64,000 nucleotides of DNA. It comes from Moringa oleifera. Its lineage: Eukaryota > Streptophyta > Magnoliopsida > Brassicales > Moringaceae. Below are positions 36,271 to 48,139 of the stretch, one piece after another. Made by a program: the position numbers and the translations under genes. How positions within the stretch are numbered: position 1 is the first letter of the stretch; each line of letters begins with the position of its first letter. The notes beneath the pieces are model-generated. The model was given only the letters and a program-made list of their open reading frames with translations. It made no database searches and was not told the origin of the DNA. Where the stretch lies: positions 3,348,001-3,412,000 of the forward strand of contig JAJFZO010000087.1 of NCBI GenBank assembly GCA_021397835.1, read 5' to 3'.

Positions 36271-37739
36271 TGACCATGTTAGACACTTGCCCTTATAGCT
36301 ACCATTGCTTGTCACATAATTATCTCGACAAGAGTTCGCACCGCAATATGTTCGTTGCAAATGTCTTTATGTGCCTCTGTTAAGATATAATTTTACTTAT
36401 CCTTTGTAGTGGATTACAGGTACATCTTAGCAATTGAGCAAAGGTATAGTTGATGTGCAATGACATCGTAATTTATTGCTTACATCTGTAACTTTCTTAC
36501 CTTCTGAATGTTTTATAGACGCAAGCTCTTTTCTTAGTGTTCTCGTATAAATTAAAACCATTCCTTCGTTATCATAATGGGCTTTATTTTAGCCTCTGCA
36601 ATTAAGATACATTTTTCACTTCTCATAATATAGCTCATGGGGCACTTTTAACTTTTGATAACTACATTTATAAGGGTTTCATCCCAAATATTTTGTTTTT
36701 AAGGTATCTATATGATCTCCATTGATTTGTATTTTGCTAAGTGTTCTCTTTTTTCTGTGTAGGTACTTTTTGCTTATAATGTGACGAGTTATGAATCAAT
36801 GCATATCTTGAGTCTTTTTAGTCATTTCAAATTGATGAAAAGATTTTGAAAAGTTCTTAATACTTGATCTTATTATTAGATGCAGCAAAAACCAAGTTGA
36901 GATTGTAGTAATATTGCCTTTTACGCTTCTTGCTCCATCAACCCACAAGACTTACTTATCGTAAGGTATTGGCTACTACGATTTAATCTTGTCCTAGGGG
37001 AGCATACATTCGATAATAATGTTCATAAATAATGAGCTTTAATTGTCATTTGGGCTATAGGTAATGTCGTGCTTGCTAAACTCAACCGTCAATTTAGTTA
37101 ATCAACCTAAAATATTCGTTGTCATATTATTTGTCTAAGAGATCAATCTGAATACAACAATTTGGTACATTTTAAGAATATGAATGTAACTTAATGTAGA
37201 CTGTACAAGTGCAAATATCATTTTTTTTTTTTTGGGTGTAGAGTATTAAAACTCTACTTCATGCAGGACTTTGCTAATATAATGATAGGCTGGAGCTTCA
37301 ACCTTTCTTGTCAACTCATGATAGTAGTAATTGCTTTTATAGCTACTACAAGGTATACAAGGGTTTATTGCCTTGTGTCCTTATCATAAAAAGAAGAGAC
37401 CTCAGACACTGTTATAATTGCTCAAATGTAATTTAATAATCAAGACCTTATTCAAAATTCTCGGTTCAGTAAATGAAACAGCTTAGAGGCATTAGTTATT
37501 TTATAAGTAACTTACTTCGATGATGTATGTGGAGGTTACATTTCAAAACAACCCAAAATTTTTTAAAGTTCGCCTCAATGTTTTTATGTGTTATGATGAA
37601 ACCTAAAAACTTTCATGTGATGAACATTGAAGGTGCACTTCTCATGGTTAAGGTGCTTGAAATGTTGGTGCAATATCTAGAAAATATCTTCAAGGTCATT
37701 CAAGTATTGCTCCCTAAATTAGTTGTTAATTTTTTTAGT

Positions 37740-38460
37740 ATTAAAAATATATATTTTTTAAATTTATAATATTAAAAATTTTAAAAACTAAAATAATTAT
37801 TCAAAAATTTATGAAACTTTTTGTGATAATAATTTGAATATTTTTTTATATTTATAAAAATTTTAAATCAAAATTAATTGTATAAGATTTAAATTTGAAT
37901 ATTTTTAATTTTAAAAATTTTTGATAAAATTTAATGTAAATCAAATTGATATATTAAGGTTCGATTTATCATTTTTTACACATAAATGTTTAATTGATAA
38001 TATCAAATAAATATCAAAATTTTATGAGACTTTTATCTATATTTTTAATTATTAAAATACTTTAAAATTTATTCAAATAAATTTTACATCTTATTTCTAG
38101 TTCATTCAGTAAATTTAAATAATTTTAAATTAATGAGCTATTTTTAATAATTTTTTTAATAGTATAGTTTTTTAATAAATATTTTTAATATTAAAAAATT
38201 TAAATTTTTGTATAATTATAACTTAAATATTTTATTATATATGTAAAAAATTCTAAGTCAAAATTTGTTATAAAATATTTCAAATAATATTTAATTTTAA
38301 TATAAATTAATATATTAAAATTTATTTAAAATTTTTTAAAAATTAAAATTTAATTAAAAATAAAATTTAAAATTTAATTAAAAATAAAATTTAAAATTAA
38401 TATCATTTTTATTCAAAATTTGAAAAAAATTATTTAAAAATAAATTATATTAATTAAATT
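37740..38460. repeat. AT-rich inverted-repeat family, two core copies
   Basis: The family core occurs twice in the same orientation, at about 37815-37905 (ctttttgtgataataatttg) and about 38205-38290 (tttttgtataattataactt). It directly follows the broken end of the Gypsy pol and may have truncated it. Confidence 0.5.
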
Positions 38461-38499
38461 AATTAATATAATAACATTTAAATTACAGAGTTTTTTTTA

Positions 38500-38700
38500 T
38501 CATCATTAAAATGTCTGTATAATCCTATAGAAGTCGTTAAGGGCAGATGAAATCATCACCCAACTCAACGACAAATTAGATATGTCTTGGCAACGTCAAC
38601 TATCAAGCAACAGCTTTGCTTCGTCACGTCTTGGACATAGCGATGCAATGTGGCCACGGACAATTACGCAACCTTCTCTTACTTTCTTTCTTACCCTTTA
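38500..38700. other. Non-AT-rich island between repeats
   Basis: About 200 bp of balanced composition (for example tcgtcacgtcttggacatag) flanked by AT-rich repeats on both sides. No frame or RNA gene is recognised. It resembles in setting the island at 10.7 kb. Confidence 0.35.
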
Positions 38701-38719
38701 ATATATACATATTAAAAAT

Positions 38720-39120
38720 AAAGATTCCTTCAGATTTTTATGTTTAAAAATTATAAATAAATATTTAATTTATTAATTTAATTTAAATTAAAATATTATT
38801 AAAAATTAAAAATTTAAATTAAGAATTTTAAAAAATAAATTTTGGTTTAATTTTTTATAAATAAAATATTAAAATTTCATCATATAAAAATTTTAAAATT
38901 TGTAAGTATTGAAAATATATTTTTAAAGAATTTATAATAAAATTTTTTAAAAAAATTATAAAAAATTATTTAAATTTAAAAAATAAACTTAAAATAATTT
39001 AAAAATAAAAATATATTTAATTTTTGTAATTATTTAAATTAAAATTTAATTAATTTAAATTAAAATATTTAAATTTGATTTATTATTTTTTAAAAATAAA
39101 TTAAATATAAATTAAACATT
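38720..39120. repeat. AT-rich repeat, partial family copy
   Basis: Reverse-orientation core phrases (ataaattttggtttaatttt, then aaaatttcatcatataaaaa) at about 38840-38895. The ends are unclear. It is non-coding. Confidence 0.4.
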
Positions 39121-39511
39121 AAAATTTTACAAGAAGTTAAAAAAGACTTATCACTTATAACCATAAAATAAAATCCAAAAAAAGGAAAAAAAAATGTCAA
39201 TAGGAGGAATAAGTTTGAAGAATTGTTCTGCGCCTCGGCCGCTTCACATTTTCGGATGGTTGACTTATCATACACAGAGAGGGTATTTTTGTCAGAGAGG
39301 AATAATTTGAAGGTTAATATAGCACTTGGATCCACTTTTGATGTCCATAGCGGACATGGCACGGATGATTAAGATGACATGTGGGCGGGTGCAGGAAATG
39401 TAAGAATTGACAGCTTCAGAGAATCTTTTCAATTCATCCCCTCGGCCTCTCCATATCCCCTCCAAGTATTAAAGTGGCAAAAATCAGTGTAGACGAAAAC
39501 CAGCATCTTGC

Positions 39512-39531
39512 CTCTCTCTCTCTCTCTCTCT
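39512..39531. repeat. (CT)n tract in the leader of the DUF829 gene
   Basis: Ten CT units about 140 bp before the start codon, on the coding strand. This is typical of plant 5' leaders. Confidence 0.85.
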
Positions 39532-39672
39532 GTTCTTGTCTTTCCTCTGTAGATTGAGTACTATTCTCTGGAAGTCTACGGGAATCCTTTTTGAAGTAAG
39601 CGTTTGAGAGTAAAAAGAGGGGATAGAGAATTCGGCAACACTTCCTCGGCGTCCGGATTCTGAGGGAGGGAA

Positions 39673-42600
39673 ATGTGGGGATTCGGGGGCAGGTACTATT
39701 GGGGGAGGAAGGAAAGGGAAAGAGGGAAAAGTGAGGGAATAGTGGTGGTCTTTGCTTGGATGTCCAGTCAAGAGAGGCACCTTAGGAACTACGTCGATCT
39801 CTACTCATCTCTCGGATGGAATTCACTTGTCTGTCATTCTCAATTTCTCAACATGTACGTTCTTCATCTTTTTGCTGCTAGTTTTTGGTGCTTCTTCTCA
39901 TAGTTCTGAATTTGTTTTTCCATTTTTGTTTCCTTTTTCTTATGCGTTTTCTTTTTTAGAATTACGAATATTCAGGATTAGTTGGATTTGATTGATTTTC
40001 TATTTGGTGCAAAAGTTGGCGATTTGGTCAAATTTGACTGCTTTTAATGTCCAAGTGATGTTCACGAGTTCACGGGTGTTTTAATTACTTGGACGACGCC
40101 TTTCCTGATTCAAATTTCATAAGATGATTTAGGCTATCTATATACTTAGCCTTCATAAATGCTACTTCGGTGTCGGCTCTATTTAGGCGATCTGTATACT
40201 AAAGCCTTCTATATGCATCTCAAGTGCCAGCCGGCTGAGAATAAAAGATGGGCGGTTCCGAGTGTCAAAAGTTGAGCCTCTCTTTTTGGCTTGTTTAATG
40301 CTATGCCTAGCTCAGGAGAAATGCTACATGATAATTCTTAGGCTACTCTAGGTGGCTGAAAAAGGTTTGGAGGTAGATGTAGAAATTTGGATGTTCTACA
40401 TGGTGTGAGGTTATCAATCTACTCCCATATTGTTGTACTGTCATGGCCATGGTTTGCAATAGCTGTTTATATTTACTACCCAGTAGGAAGCAACACAATT
40501 GATTTCTAGTTTTGTAGGTTGAAAATAAGGAAAGCATTAAGGGTAATTGGGGCACTCAGAAAATTCTTTTGAAGGTGACAATAATTAAAGCAGGAGGCTA
40601 TGCATGATGCATCGTTATATGTATTCCTTGCTAGTCTAACTACTTTCTTTATGTTATTATCATTTGGTATGAGATATTTCATGTAAAATTTTCATTTACA
40701 AAGTGGAGGGCCTTGTAGATAAATTGTATGTTTTTATGAAAAGATAGAAACATATAAATTCTTACCAAAAGAGATTTAAAAAAAAAAAAAAAAGCAACAA
40801 TGTAGAAGGAGCCAAGTGAAGATTGATGTTGTTTTTTAAAATAATGAAAACATTTCATTGCTATATGTATTCCTTGCTCATTAGGTGCACTTATGCATTT
40901 TGTTAGTTATTCGCTTGTTAGTTCAATGTATGTTATATTTGCAGGTTCTTCCCCGACAGGGCTGCAACTATAGCTTCTGACATTCTCAACGAACTTCTGA
41001 AGGTTACTGCTTTTATATCTTTGAGCAAAAGTTGAGGAATTTATCTCAAAACATTCACCACATATGTGATTTTGATTTGCTAGGCCATGATTTGGTTGAA
41101 TCTACCCATGCCAAAACATCACAAAGAATTTATGAGAAATTTGCAAAATTAAGCGGAATTTAAGAGTTTTGCTACCTCTTTTATCCTGGCTTCATACTAA
41201 CCGGTTTCCTTGCTTGATTAGAAATATCTTATCTGTTTCTTCTTAATTCAGTTTAGTGCTATAAATTAATATTTGTTGAAATTTGATGCATAGACTGGGC
41301 ACCATGACAATTGGTTGCTTTTGATATCCAGGAGCTAAAGATTAGGCCATCCCCTGTAGTCTTGGCTTCTTTTTCGGGTGGTCCAAAAGCCTGCATGTAC
41401 AAGGTTCTTCAGGTAACTTCTCAAAAGCCTGTTAAGTTTTTCATTTTTGTACTGTCATTATGTCAAAGAGAAGACATTTATTTGGCTATCCATGTGCAGT
41501 ATAGTTTTTGGTTTGAATAACTTTGTTAGGCTATTCGATGTTTTGCCCATATATGTTGAGTAGAATAAGTTTGAATGCCATTTTAACCAATAGCCTTGAG
41601 ACATTTAGAACATTTTTCTTCTGTTGCAGATACTTGACAGAAAGTGCGAAGCACAATTGAATGCGGTACGTTACTTCTTTTGCAAATTCAGTGGGCATTA
41701 GCGTTTCCTTCTTTGTTGGTTTTGAGCACTTTATTTTTTAACATATCAGGTTTTGATTTTTCATGAACAGTATTAGTTTGTTGCACAAAGGTGACAAAAT
41801 TAGCATATTAAATTATTTATTTTTGTTCTTGTTGGGAGCAAAGGGTGTTGGGCTCACCTTTTGTTAGCTCTGGCATGATGCATAAATCATGTACTGATTT
41901 TCAAATTTCCTCTTTCTTGTTTGGTGAAGGATGAGTGCCAATTGGCTAGGGACTGCATTGTGGGCCATATTTATGACTCGAGTCCTGTAGATTTTACTAG
42001 CGACTTGGGGTCTCGATTTGTTGTTCATCCATCTGTTGTCAAAATATCGCATCCGCCAAGACTAGTATCATGGGTAGCAAACGGTATTGCTTCTGGTCTT
42101 GATGCTCTCTTTCTCAACAGGTTTGAATCACAGCGTGCTGAATACTGGCAGACTCTATATGCCTCTGTTGTAAGTATACAGCAAATCAGTGCTCTAAAAA
42201 GATTTTACTTTCATTCTGTTTTAATTTTGTATCATTCATATGCAGAGCCTGGGGGCCCCTTATCTCATTTTATGCTCTGAAAATGATGATCTTGCTCCAT
42301 ATCAAGTTATTCACAACTTTGCTCAACGACTAAAAGAACTTGGTGGAGAAGTAAAACTTGTGATGTGGAATGGCTCTCCTCATGTAGGTCTGTCTTCCAA
42401 ACTTGGAGTTCATTTTCGCTCATGATTGCATATATGCAATGTATGCTTAGAACTAAGAAATTATCTGGTTGGCCTCATGTAGTTCTGTCTTTCAAACTTG
42501 TGACTTCATTTCTCGCTCATGTATCCACAGAATTTAGAAACTTCGGGTCATTTAGTGCACACTAAAACAGCTGGAAAGCAAAGAAACTAAGGAGGGTTAG

Positions 42601-43481
42601 TTTTAAATAATGTTGATTTACAGCATGCATTGTCTATTACAGCCAGCACATTTGTAGTAAACATTATGAAATACACAATTTTGTTGTCATTGAGATCCTG
42701 AAAAAATGTTTGCATATTTTCTTGGCCTGCACAGGGTGACCAGCATTCTGGCAGGGAACACATTTGTTGTGTTTTTATGGGGACTGTATTTAACATTGAT
42801 TGTGTAATGAGTGTGACCAATGTGGCTTGTTTATTGTCTTTTTATACTGAAAAGCCAAATTTAAATTTCCATTCACAGATTCCTATAAGCAGAAAGTCTA
42901 AATAAGATAGTCCCTGAACATCTAACTTGTCTCTGAATTGCCATGGTGTTGACATGAATCAGTTGATATGATTCTATGTTGTCACAGGTCATTATCGGCA
43001 TTATCCGGTTGACTATAAGGCTGCTGTGACTGAGCTCCTTGGTAGGGCAGCTGCCATTTATTCCCAAAGAATTCATAGATTTGGAGGAGAAAGAACAGGC
43101 TTCCCGGGAACACATGATGATATCTCTGAGCCAATCATTGGCATGAGAGAAGCAGCTGTGAGCCCCCGCCAAAGCTTCCGAGGAACTCCTCTAGTTCCAA
43201 CTGACTATTTCCTCCTGCCTAGCTCAATAGAGTATTATGAGGGTAGAGATGTTGGATCCATGCAAGATGAGGGCAAGGGAGATTTGATTCATTTGCCCAG
43301 CCTGCCAACAGTAAGTGCTCATGGAGTTCTTGGCCAAATCCTTTTTGATGTGTGTGTTCCCAAGAATGTTGAAGGTTGGGATATAAGAACAATAGATTCC
43401 ATGAGCCGGGGCCCATTTGCTTCAAAGTGGAGGCATGCCCCATTTAATCCTATGAAATGTTTGCGACGATCTAGACTCTAA
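39673..43481 (+). CDS. DUF829/TMEM53-like alpha/beta hydrolase-fold protein
   Basis: Seven exons: 39673-39854, 40945-41002, 41332-41412, 41630-41665, 41930-42169, 42246-42387 and 42988-43481, giving about 410 residues in one frame. The N-terminal half has EGIVVVFAWMSSQERHLRNY and then SFSGGPKACMYKVLQ, the nucleophile-elbow region of the family. Next comes a long segment including DSSPVDFTSDLGSRFVVHP. The second half has LILCSENDDLAPY (acid region) and MWNGSPHVGHYRHYPVDY, where the His would complete the hydrolase site. Plant members carry the long hydrophilic C-terminal tail seen here. The substrate is unknown. The animal relative TMEM53 is a nuclear-envelope protein, but no clear membrane helix is evident here. 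Exon 4 is only 12 codons. The donor at 42388 keeps the frame; one 4 bp earlier does not. Confidence 0.9.
40129..40215. repeat. Short tandem duplication in intron 1
   Basis: ttaggctatctatatact, then tagccttc, at about 40129 is repeated as ttaggcgatctgtatact, then aaagccttc, at about 40182. It lies within intron 1 of the DUF829 gene and is non-coding. Confidence 0.7.
42378..42521. repeat. Duplicated exon-intron boundary in the DUF829 gene
   Basis: The end of exon 6 plus the start of its intron (42378-42424) is repeated about 95 bp downstream (42473-42521). In the copy, the true donor tag|gtctg has become tag|ttctg and so is dead, while the surrounding sequence (ctgtctttcaaactt, then cgctcatg) is kept. 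Confidence 0.8.
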
Positions 43482-43985
43482 AATCTCAATCCACTGACTT
43501 TCAAGTGAAGAGTCGACTCTGAGTCTGGACTCATCCATTGAATTTGGGTACAAGTACTCATCAGTCAGCCAAGCTGCAAAGCCACTCGAAATTCCCAGAG
43601 GAACAAATATGGCAACATGAGGTTCTAATTTATTTTTGGGTAAATAAGGATGTTGCCATGGTTTGCTCTTGCAGTCTCCCTTCTGACAAGAAATGTACAG
43701 TCACTTTACTAATATAGTCTGTGGAGATAAATGGAACTTGTGAATGTAAATTCCACTGTTGTTACAAGACAGAATCTTTATATTTGCCCCACGATTTTCT
43801 GGCCATGTTGGTATAGCTTATAAAATCAGAGTTGCGTTTTCGCTCTGCTTCTATTTCTTTTGCTCCTTGGGATTTTTTAAGTCCTATTTCCCATGGACAT
43901 TTGTAGCAGTTGTTTTGGGATTTGGGAATAAAGAGCAGCTATGATATTTACTCTTTAATTTATAGTAAGACCTTTTTTAACGAGA
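43482..43985. other. 3' region of the DUF829 gene
   Basis: Untranslated and downstream sequence of the hydrolase gene. The frame at 43759-43944 has no protein-like features. No other gene is seen. Confidence 0.5.
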
Positions 43986-43989
43986 TGAT

Positions 43990-45150
43990 AAAACGGTATT
44001 TTATCATAAAAAATATAATAAAATCGTCTCTAACGAATTTATTGCAGTTACATTGCTGCACTAAATTTGGTATATTACTATAACTGCATCAAATGGATAA
44101 AATTTTAAAATAATTTTTTTATAAATTATTTTTTTAAAAATTTTAAATTAAATATATTTTTAGTCAATAATTTAATAAATATATAATATTATTAGAAAAA
44201 AATTATATCATTAAGAATATCTCATCAAGATCTTCAAAATAAAATAAATATTTAATATATAATTTTATTTTATTTAAATTAATAATAATAATAATTTATT
44301 TAATTAATAATAAAATTATATATATTATTAACATTATTATTTAAAAATATATGAAAATTTAAAATAATTTATAATTTATGATATAATTTAAATTTTTACA
44401 TGAATATGATAAAAATAAATTTTTTTCAATTGATAACACAGTACAATAAATATAACAACACATTAACGATTACAACTTAAACTAAAACTACAACATTACT
44501 TAAACTTAAAATACTTTAACAATAATAAACTAACTTTAGAACTATTTAAAATATGGGAAAATCATCTCCACTTTCTCCTACACCACCAAAATATTAATCA
44601 AAAGGATTAAATGATCCACTAACTCTTTCAGATTAGTGATCTCGACCTCGTTTTGCATAAATTTTCATTTGCTCATTTCGAATAACTTCACGTAATATCG
44701 GATCTTTTATAGAATCAATATCTTTCTCTAAAATCTTGTTTTCCTCTCTTCGTTTTCGTAATTCTATATATTATATATTATCGTAAAAATATAAGTAACT
44801 TATAAAAATAATTAAGTTAAAATTACGGTAAAAATATTTTTATGAAATTTAATTGATAAATTATTAATTTTAAAATTACTAAAAATTATAATTTGTTATA
44901 TAATATTAATTTTTTAAAAATATATAAATAAAAATAAAATTTTAAATTATATTAATTATTTTAAAATATTTATAAATTAATTAATATTTATAAATATTTT
45001 TATTAATAATTATTATTTATATTATTAAAATAATATTATAATACTAATTTAATATAAATGAATTGAAAATAAAATAAATTTGGTGTTAAAATATTTTATA
45101 TTTTTTTTAAAAATTAAATTGGTGTTAAATTTAGTGTATTGGATTGAAGA
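43990..45150. mobile_element. PIF/Harbinger-like remnant
   Basis: AT-rich DNA with loosely inverted ends: ttgctgcactaaatttggta at about 44054, and the reverse complement of the right end, aatacactaaatttaacacc, ending at about 45145. Inside, on the minus strand at about 44765-44640, is a coding scrap. It reads LRKRREENKILEKDIDSI and KDPILREVIRNEQMKIYAKR, the helical C-terminus seen in Myb/NAM-associated ORF1 proteins of plant Harbinger elements. No transposase is seen, and the element is dead. Its right end is only about 80 bp from the next gene's start codon. Confidence 0.5.
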
Positions 45151-45234
45151 TGGTGTAAGCAGCAGCACCCAGCCACCTCCCGCTCACACGTAGCCAAAGA
45201 CGAAACGCAGCAACTGACTTGTGAAGGAGAGAAT

Positions 45235-47571
45235 ATGAAGATACTGGTGACCGGCGCCTCTGGTTATCTCGGTGGAAAACTGTGCCATGCCCTGCTGAAT
45301 CAGGGGCAAGTGGTCAGAGCCCTGGTCCGACCCACCAGTGACATCTCAGCGCTTCCTTCACCCACAAGCGACGGAGCCTTTGAGCTCGCCTATGGCGACA
45401 TGACTGACTATCGGTCGGTCCTGGATGCCTGCTCCGGCTGCCACGTCATCTTTCACACTGCCGCAGTGGTCGAGCCCTGGCTTCCTGATCCTTCTAGATT
45501 CTTCTCCGTAAGCTCGCCCGTCAACCCTTACTGTTACTCCGAATTTGATTGCCACGTAATTGAATTTAATACTGTGACCTTAGGTAAACATAGGAGGACT
45601 GAAGAACGTGTTGCGTGCAGCCAAAGAAACCGGAACGATCGAGAAGATCGTCTACACGTCGTCGTTCTTCGCTCTAGGGTCAACTGATGGATACATTGCC
45701 AATGAGAATCAAGTAGGACAATATCCCACATGAATTTTAACTCTTGTGTGCCTAAATTTGAATTTATATGTTTCTAATTGCACTGGTATTTTTGTTTGTT
45801 GGGAAAATGAACTTGTGATGTCAGTTACATCCGGAGAAGTTCTTCTGCTCAGACTACGAAAGATCAAAGGCTGCTGCAGATAAGATCGCGTTGCAAGCTG
45901 TTTCTGAAGGGATGCCCATAGTGCTAGTGTATCCTGGTGTTATATATGGCCCAGGCAAGCTCAACACTGGCAATGTTGTTGCTAAATTGGTAAGATTTCT
46001 TTTGCTTTGTTTTGTCACCTTTTCTTTCTTTTAAACAAAAAGAATATAAAATAGCTCCGCAACTCATTACGCACTTCATGATTACCTGGAATTGGCAGTT
46101 CTGGTTCTAATTGAGGTTGGTTATATCTGAGTCAGTCAGATATAACCAACCTTAATGGATAAATCTGTTTAAAGGGGGGATCTATGACTCTTTTATGACA
46201 ATTGTAGGTAGTGATAAGAATTGAATATAGACCAGTTATGGTGACCCTGCTTATGCCATCTACTGAACCAAGACTTATAGTAATGTTAATAAAGCTAGAT
46301 TACCGGTTAGCAATATCACCAGAAGATTTTGCCTGATGCAAGCGCATTTTTCACTTAACCCTCACCATTGCATTTATCAACTGAATGTTTGCTTAGCCAT
46401 ATTGCCAGAAGATTTTGCTAATCTGATCTTCTCTTCAAGTTTTGACTATCTTCTCCAGTCCTTAGATTTCATCCTGGTGGTGTATTTCTTTATACCTAAG
46501 AGAAAGAATTGAGAGAAACTTGCATAAAGTGTAGTTTTCAAGTTCCCCAAGTGGTATTTTCATGTAATCGAAGCACTTTCTTTTGATGTAAGGAAAGTGC
46601 AATTCTTGTCACAGAAATAAAATCTCATTTTTTGTTGTCCTCTATAACAGAAAGGAAACAGCTCTGGGATTTAACATGAAGTTACTTTGCCTTTTCTTTC
46701 CATTTGATGGGTGTTTACTGTTTTTGTGTCTGCCAAATGTATATGATTAAAGCGGTTACAAATGCTTAATATTCATAGTTTTTGCCCTTTCAGATTATTG
46801 AACGCTTTAATGGGCGACTACCTGGATACATAGGCTATGGGAATGATAAATTTTCATTTAGTCATATTGATGATGTGGTAGATGGTCATGTTGCAGCATT
46901 GAGTAAAGGTCGGCTTGGTGCAAGATATCTACTTACGGGAGAAAATGCCTCATTCATGCATGTTTTTGACATAGCTGCTATCATCTCTGAAACCGGAAGA
47001 CCCAAATTTAGCGTCCCACTGGTGGTCATCGAGGCTTATGGATGGCTAATGGTTCTCATCTCTCGAATTACTGGACAGCTTCCTCTTATCAGCCCCCCGG
47101 TATGCCTATCTTTTACTCTTTGGTTTTCATATTAAGTCATATGCTGAATCAATCATTTGAGTGCTAAGTTGATAACAAAGAAGTAAATATCATTTGTTTG
47201 AGTGCTTAATCCATCAAGGTAAAGATAGAAATTGGGTAATGTTTAATCATGTTACTATAATTTGCAATAACTAATCCTAGACCTGCCCCAAAACTCATCT
47301 GCCAGGTACTGTTTCTTCAAGCAGCATTTCTTAGAATTTCAATTGTTATGTTTCTTTCATCCTCATTTTCCAGATATTTTTTCTTCAAGTTGCGGGAAGT
47401 CTCAAATTTCCGTTGTTATATTTTGAGCAGACTGTGCGTGTTTTGAGACATCAATGGGCTTATTCTTGCGAGAAGGCGAGAGCAGAGTTGGATTATAATC
47501 CGAGAAGCTTGAAAGAAGGACTACAAGAGATGCTGCCTTGGTTGAGGAGCATTGGCGCCATAAAATACTGA
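45235..47571 (+). CDS. FLDH: NAD-dependent farnesol dehydrogenase-like SDR
   Basis: Five exons: 45235-45507, 45584-45712, 45825-45989, 46794-47099 and 47431-47571, giving 337 residues, close to Arabidopsis FLDH (At4g33360, about 344). The NAD(P)-binding motif GASGYLG is at residues 7-13. YTSSFFALGSTDG leads to the catalytic Y145-x3-K149 (DYERSKAAADK). The family-typical IIERFNGRLPGYIGYGND and SFSHIDDVVDGHVAAL follow, and the protein ends NPRSLKEGLQEMLPWL. This extended SDR group oxidises farnesol to farnesal; in Arabidopsis the gene is abscisic-acid regulated. The C-terminal ISRITGQLPLISPP segment is hydrophobic and may contact a membrane. An in-frame alternative acceptor for exon 5 exists (see findings). 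The dihydroflavonol reductases are relatives, but the overall match to FLDH is much better. Confidence 0.9.
46114..46152. repeat. Perfect 17 bp inverted repeat in an FLDH intron
   Basis: aggttggttatatctga at 46114-46130, a 5 nt loop, then its exact reverse complement at 46136-46152, with partial pairing beyond. It lies in intron 3. It could be the relic of a small transposon or simply a stable hairpin. Confidence 0.85.
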
Positions 47572-48139
47572 AAGGAAACTACTCAGTGCATCCAGCTCTT
47601 CCTTAAGGAAGTGTAGAAGTTGCACGGAACAATTCTCATTCTAAGAAAGATCACTGCATTGCGAATGAAGCTTAATATTGTAATCTCTGCATTTTATAGA
47701 TTTGACTATTTGATCGTAAATTCTATAGTATTTGGATGGAAACAATGAACAAATTTAGATTGAGAGTAGATAATTGGGCACAGCGATGTTAAGTTTGACC
47801 CTTTTTAATGAACTGAGCGGTTTTCCCAAGAAACAAACAAAGCAGACCCACGATACCTTGCACCTGTAAAATTGCAGTTCACTTATTACAATGTGCAGTT
47901 TCAAGAAGGGCGAAATCCATTGGCACCGTCCAATCAAGTTTTACCTGCGAGGTAATTAGCTGACAGCCAGTGACGCAGTCAAAATTCAAATAAGTGTGAA
48001 CGTAACGGTCGACTATGAGTAAGCACAAATTACAGAACTTCTTTCTCTTCCTTTCCCCAACTCTCTGCGCTTTTATTCCCTTTTCCTTCTCTCAACATCG
48101 CCACAGATCCTGTAAACTTCTAATTGTTTCTCGAGGAAA
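47572..48139. other. Intergenic between FLDH and the B3 gene
   Basis: The 3' region of FLDH followed by the promoter and leader of the B3 gene, with pyrimidine-rich sequence at 48040-48090. No further gene is seen. Confidence 0.5.

Larger units (their letters stand above)
33700..37700 (-). mobile_element. Degenerate Ty3/Gypsy retrotransposon pol
   Basis: The minus strand, read across frameshifts and stops, gives pol in the right order. The end of reverse transcriptase is at about 37612-37530 (KFLGFIITHKNIEANF). The RNase H region is at about 37288-37245 (YISKVLHEVEF) and 36951-36913 (VLWVDGARSVKGN). The integrase zinc-binding region is at about 36374-36315 (HKDICNEHIAVRTL). After an interruption come DKCQ (about 34567), the integrase core at 34443-34399 (ANDYFVEWVEAKALA) and the C-terminus at 33820-33738 (FSLTWERPY, then VGNYKLSKLDG). 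Many stops and indels show it is long dead. The 5' part (gag, protease, most of RT) is missing, apparently cut by an AT-rich repeat at about 37.74 kb. The long terminal repeats were not identified. Confidence 0.8.
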
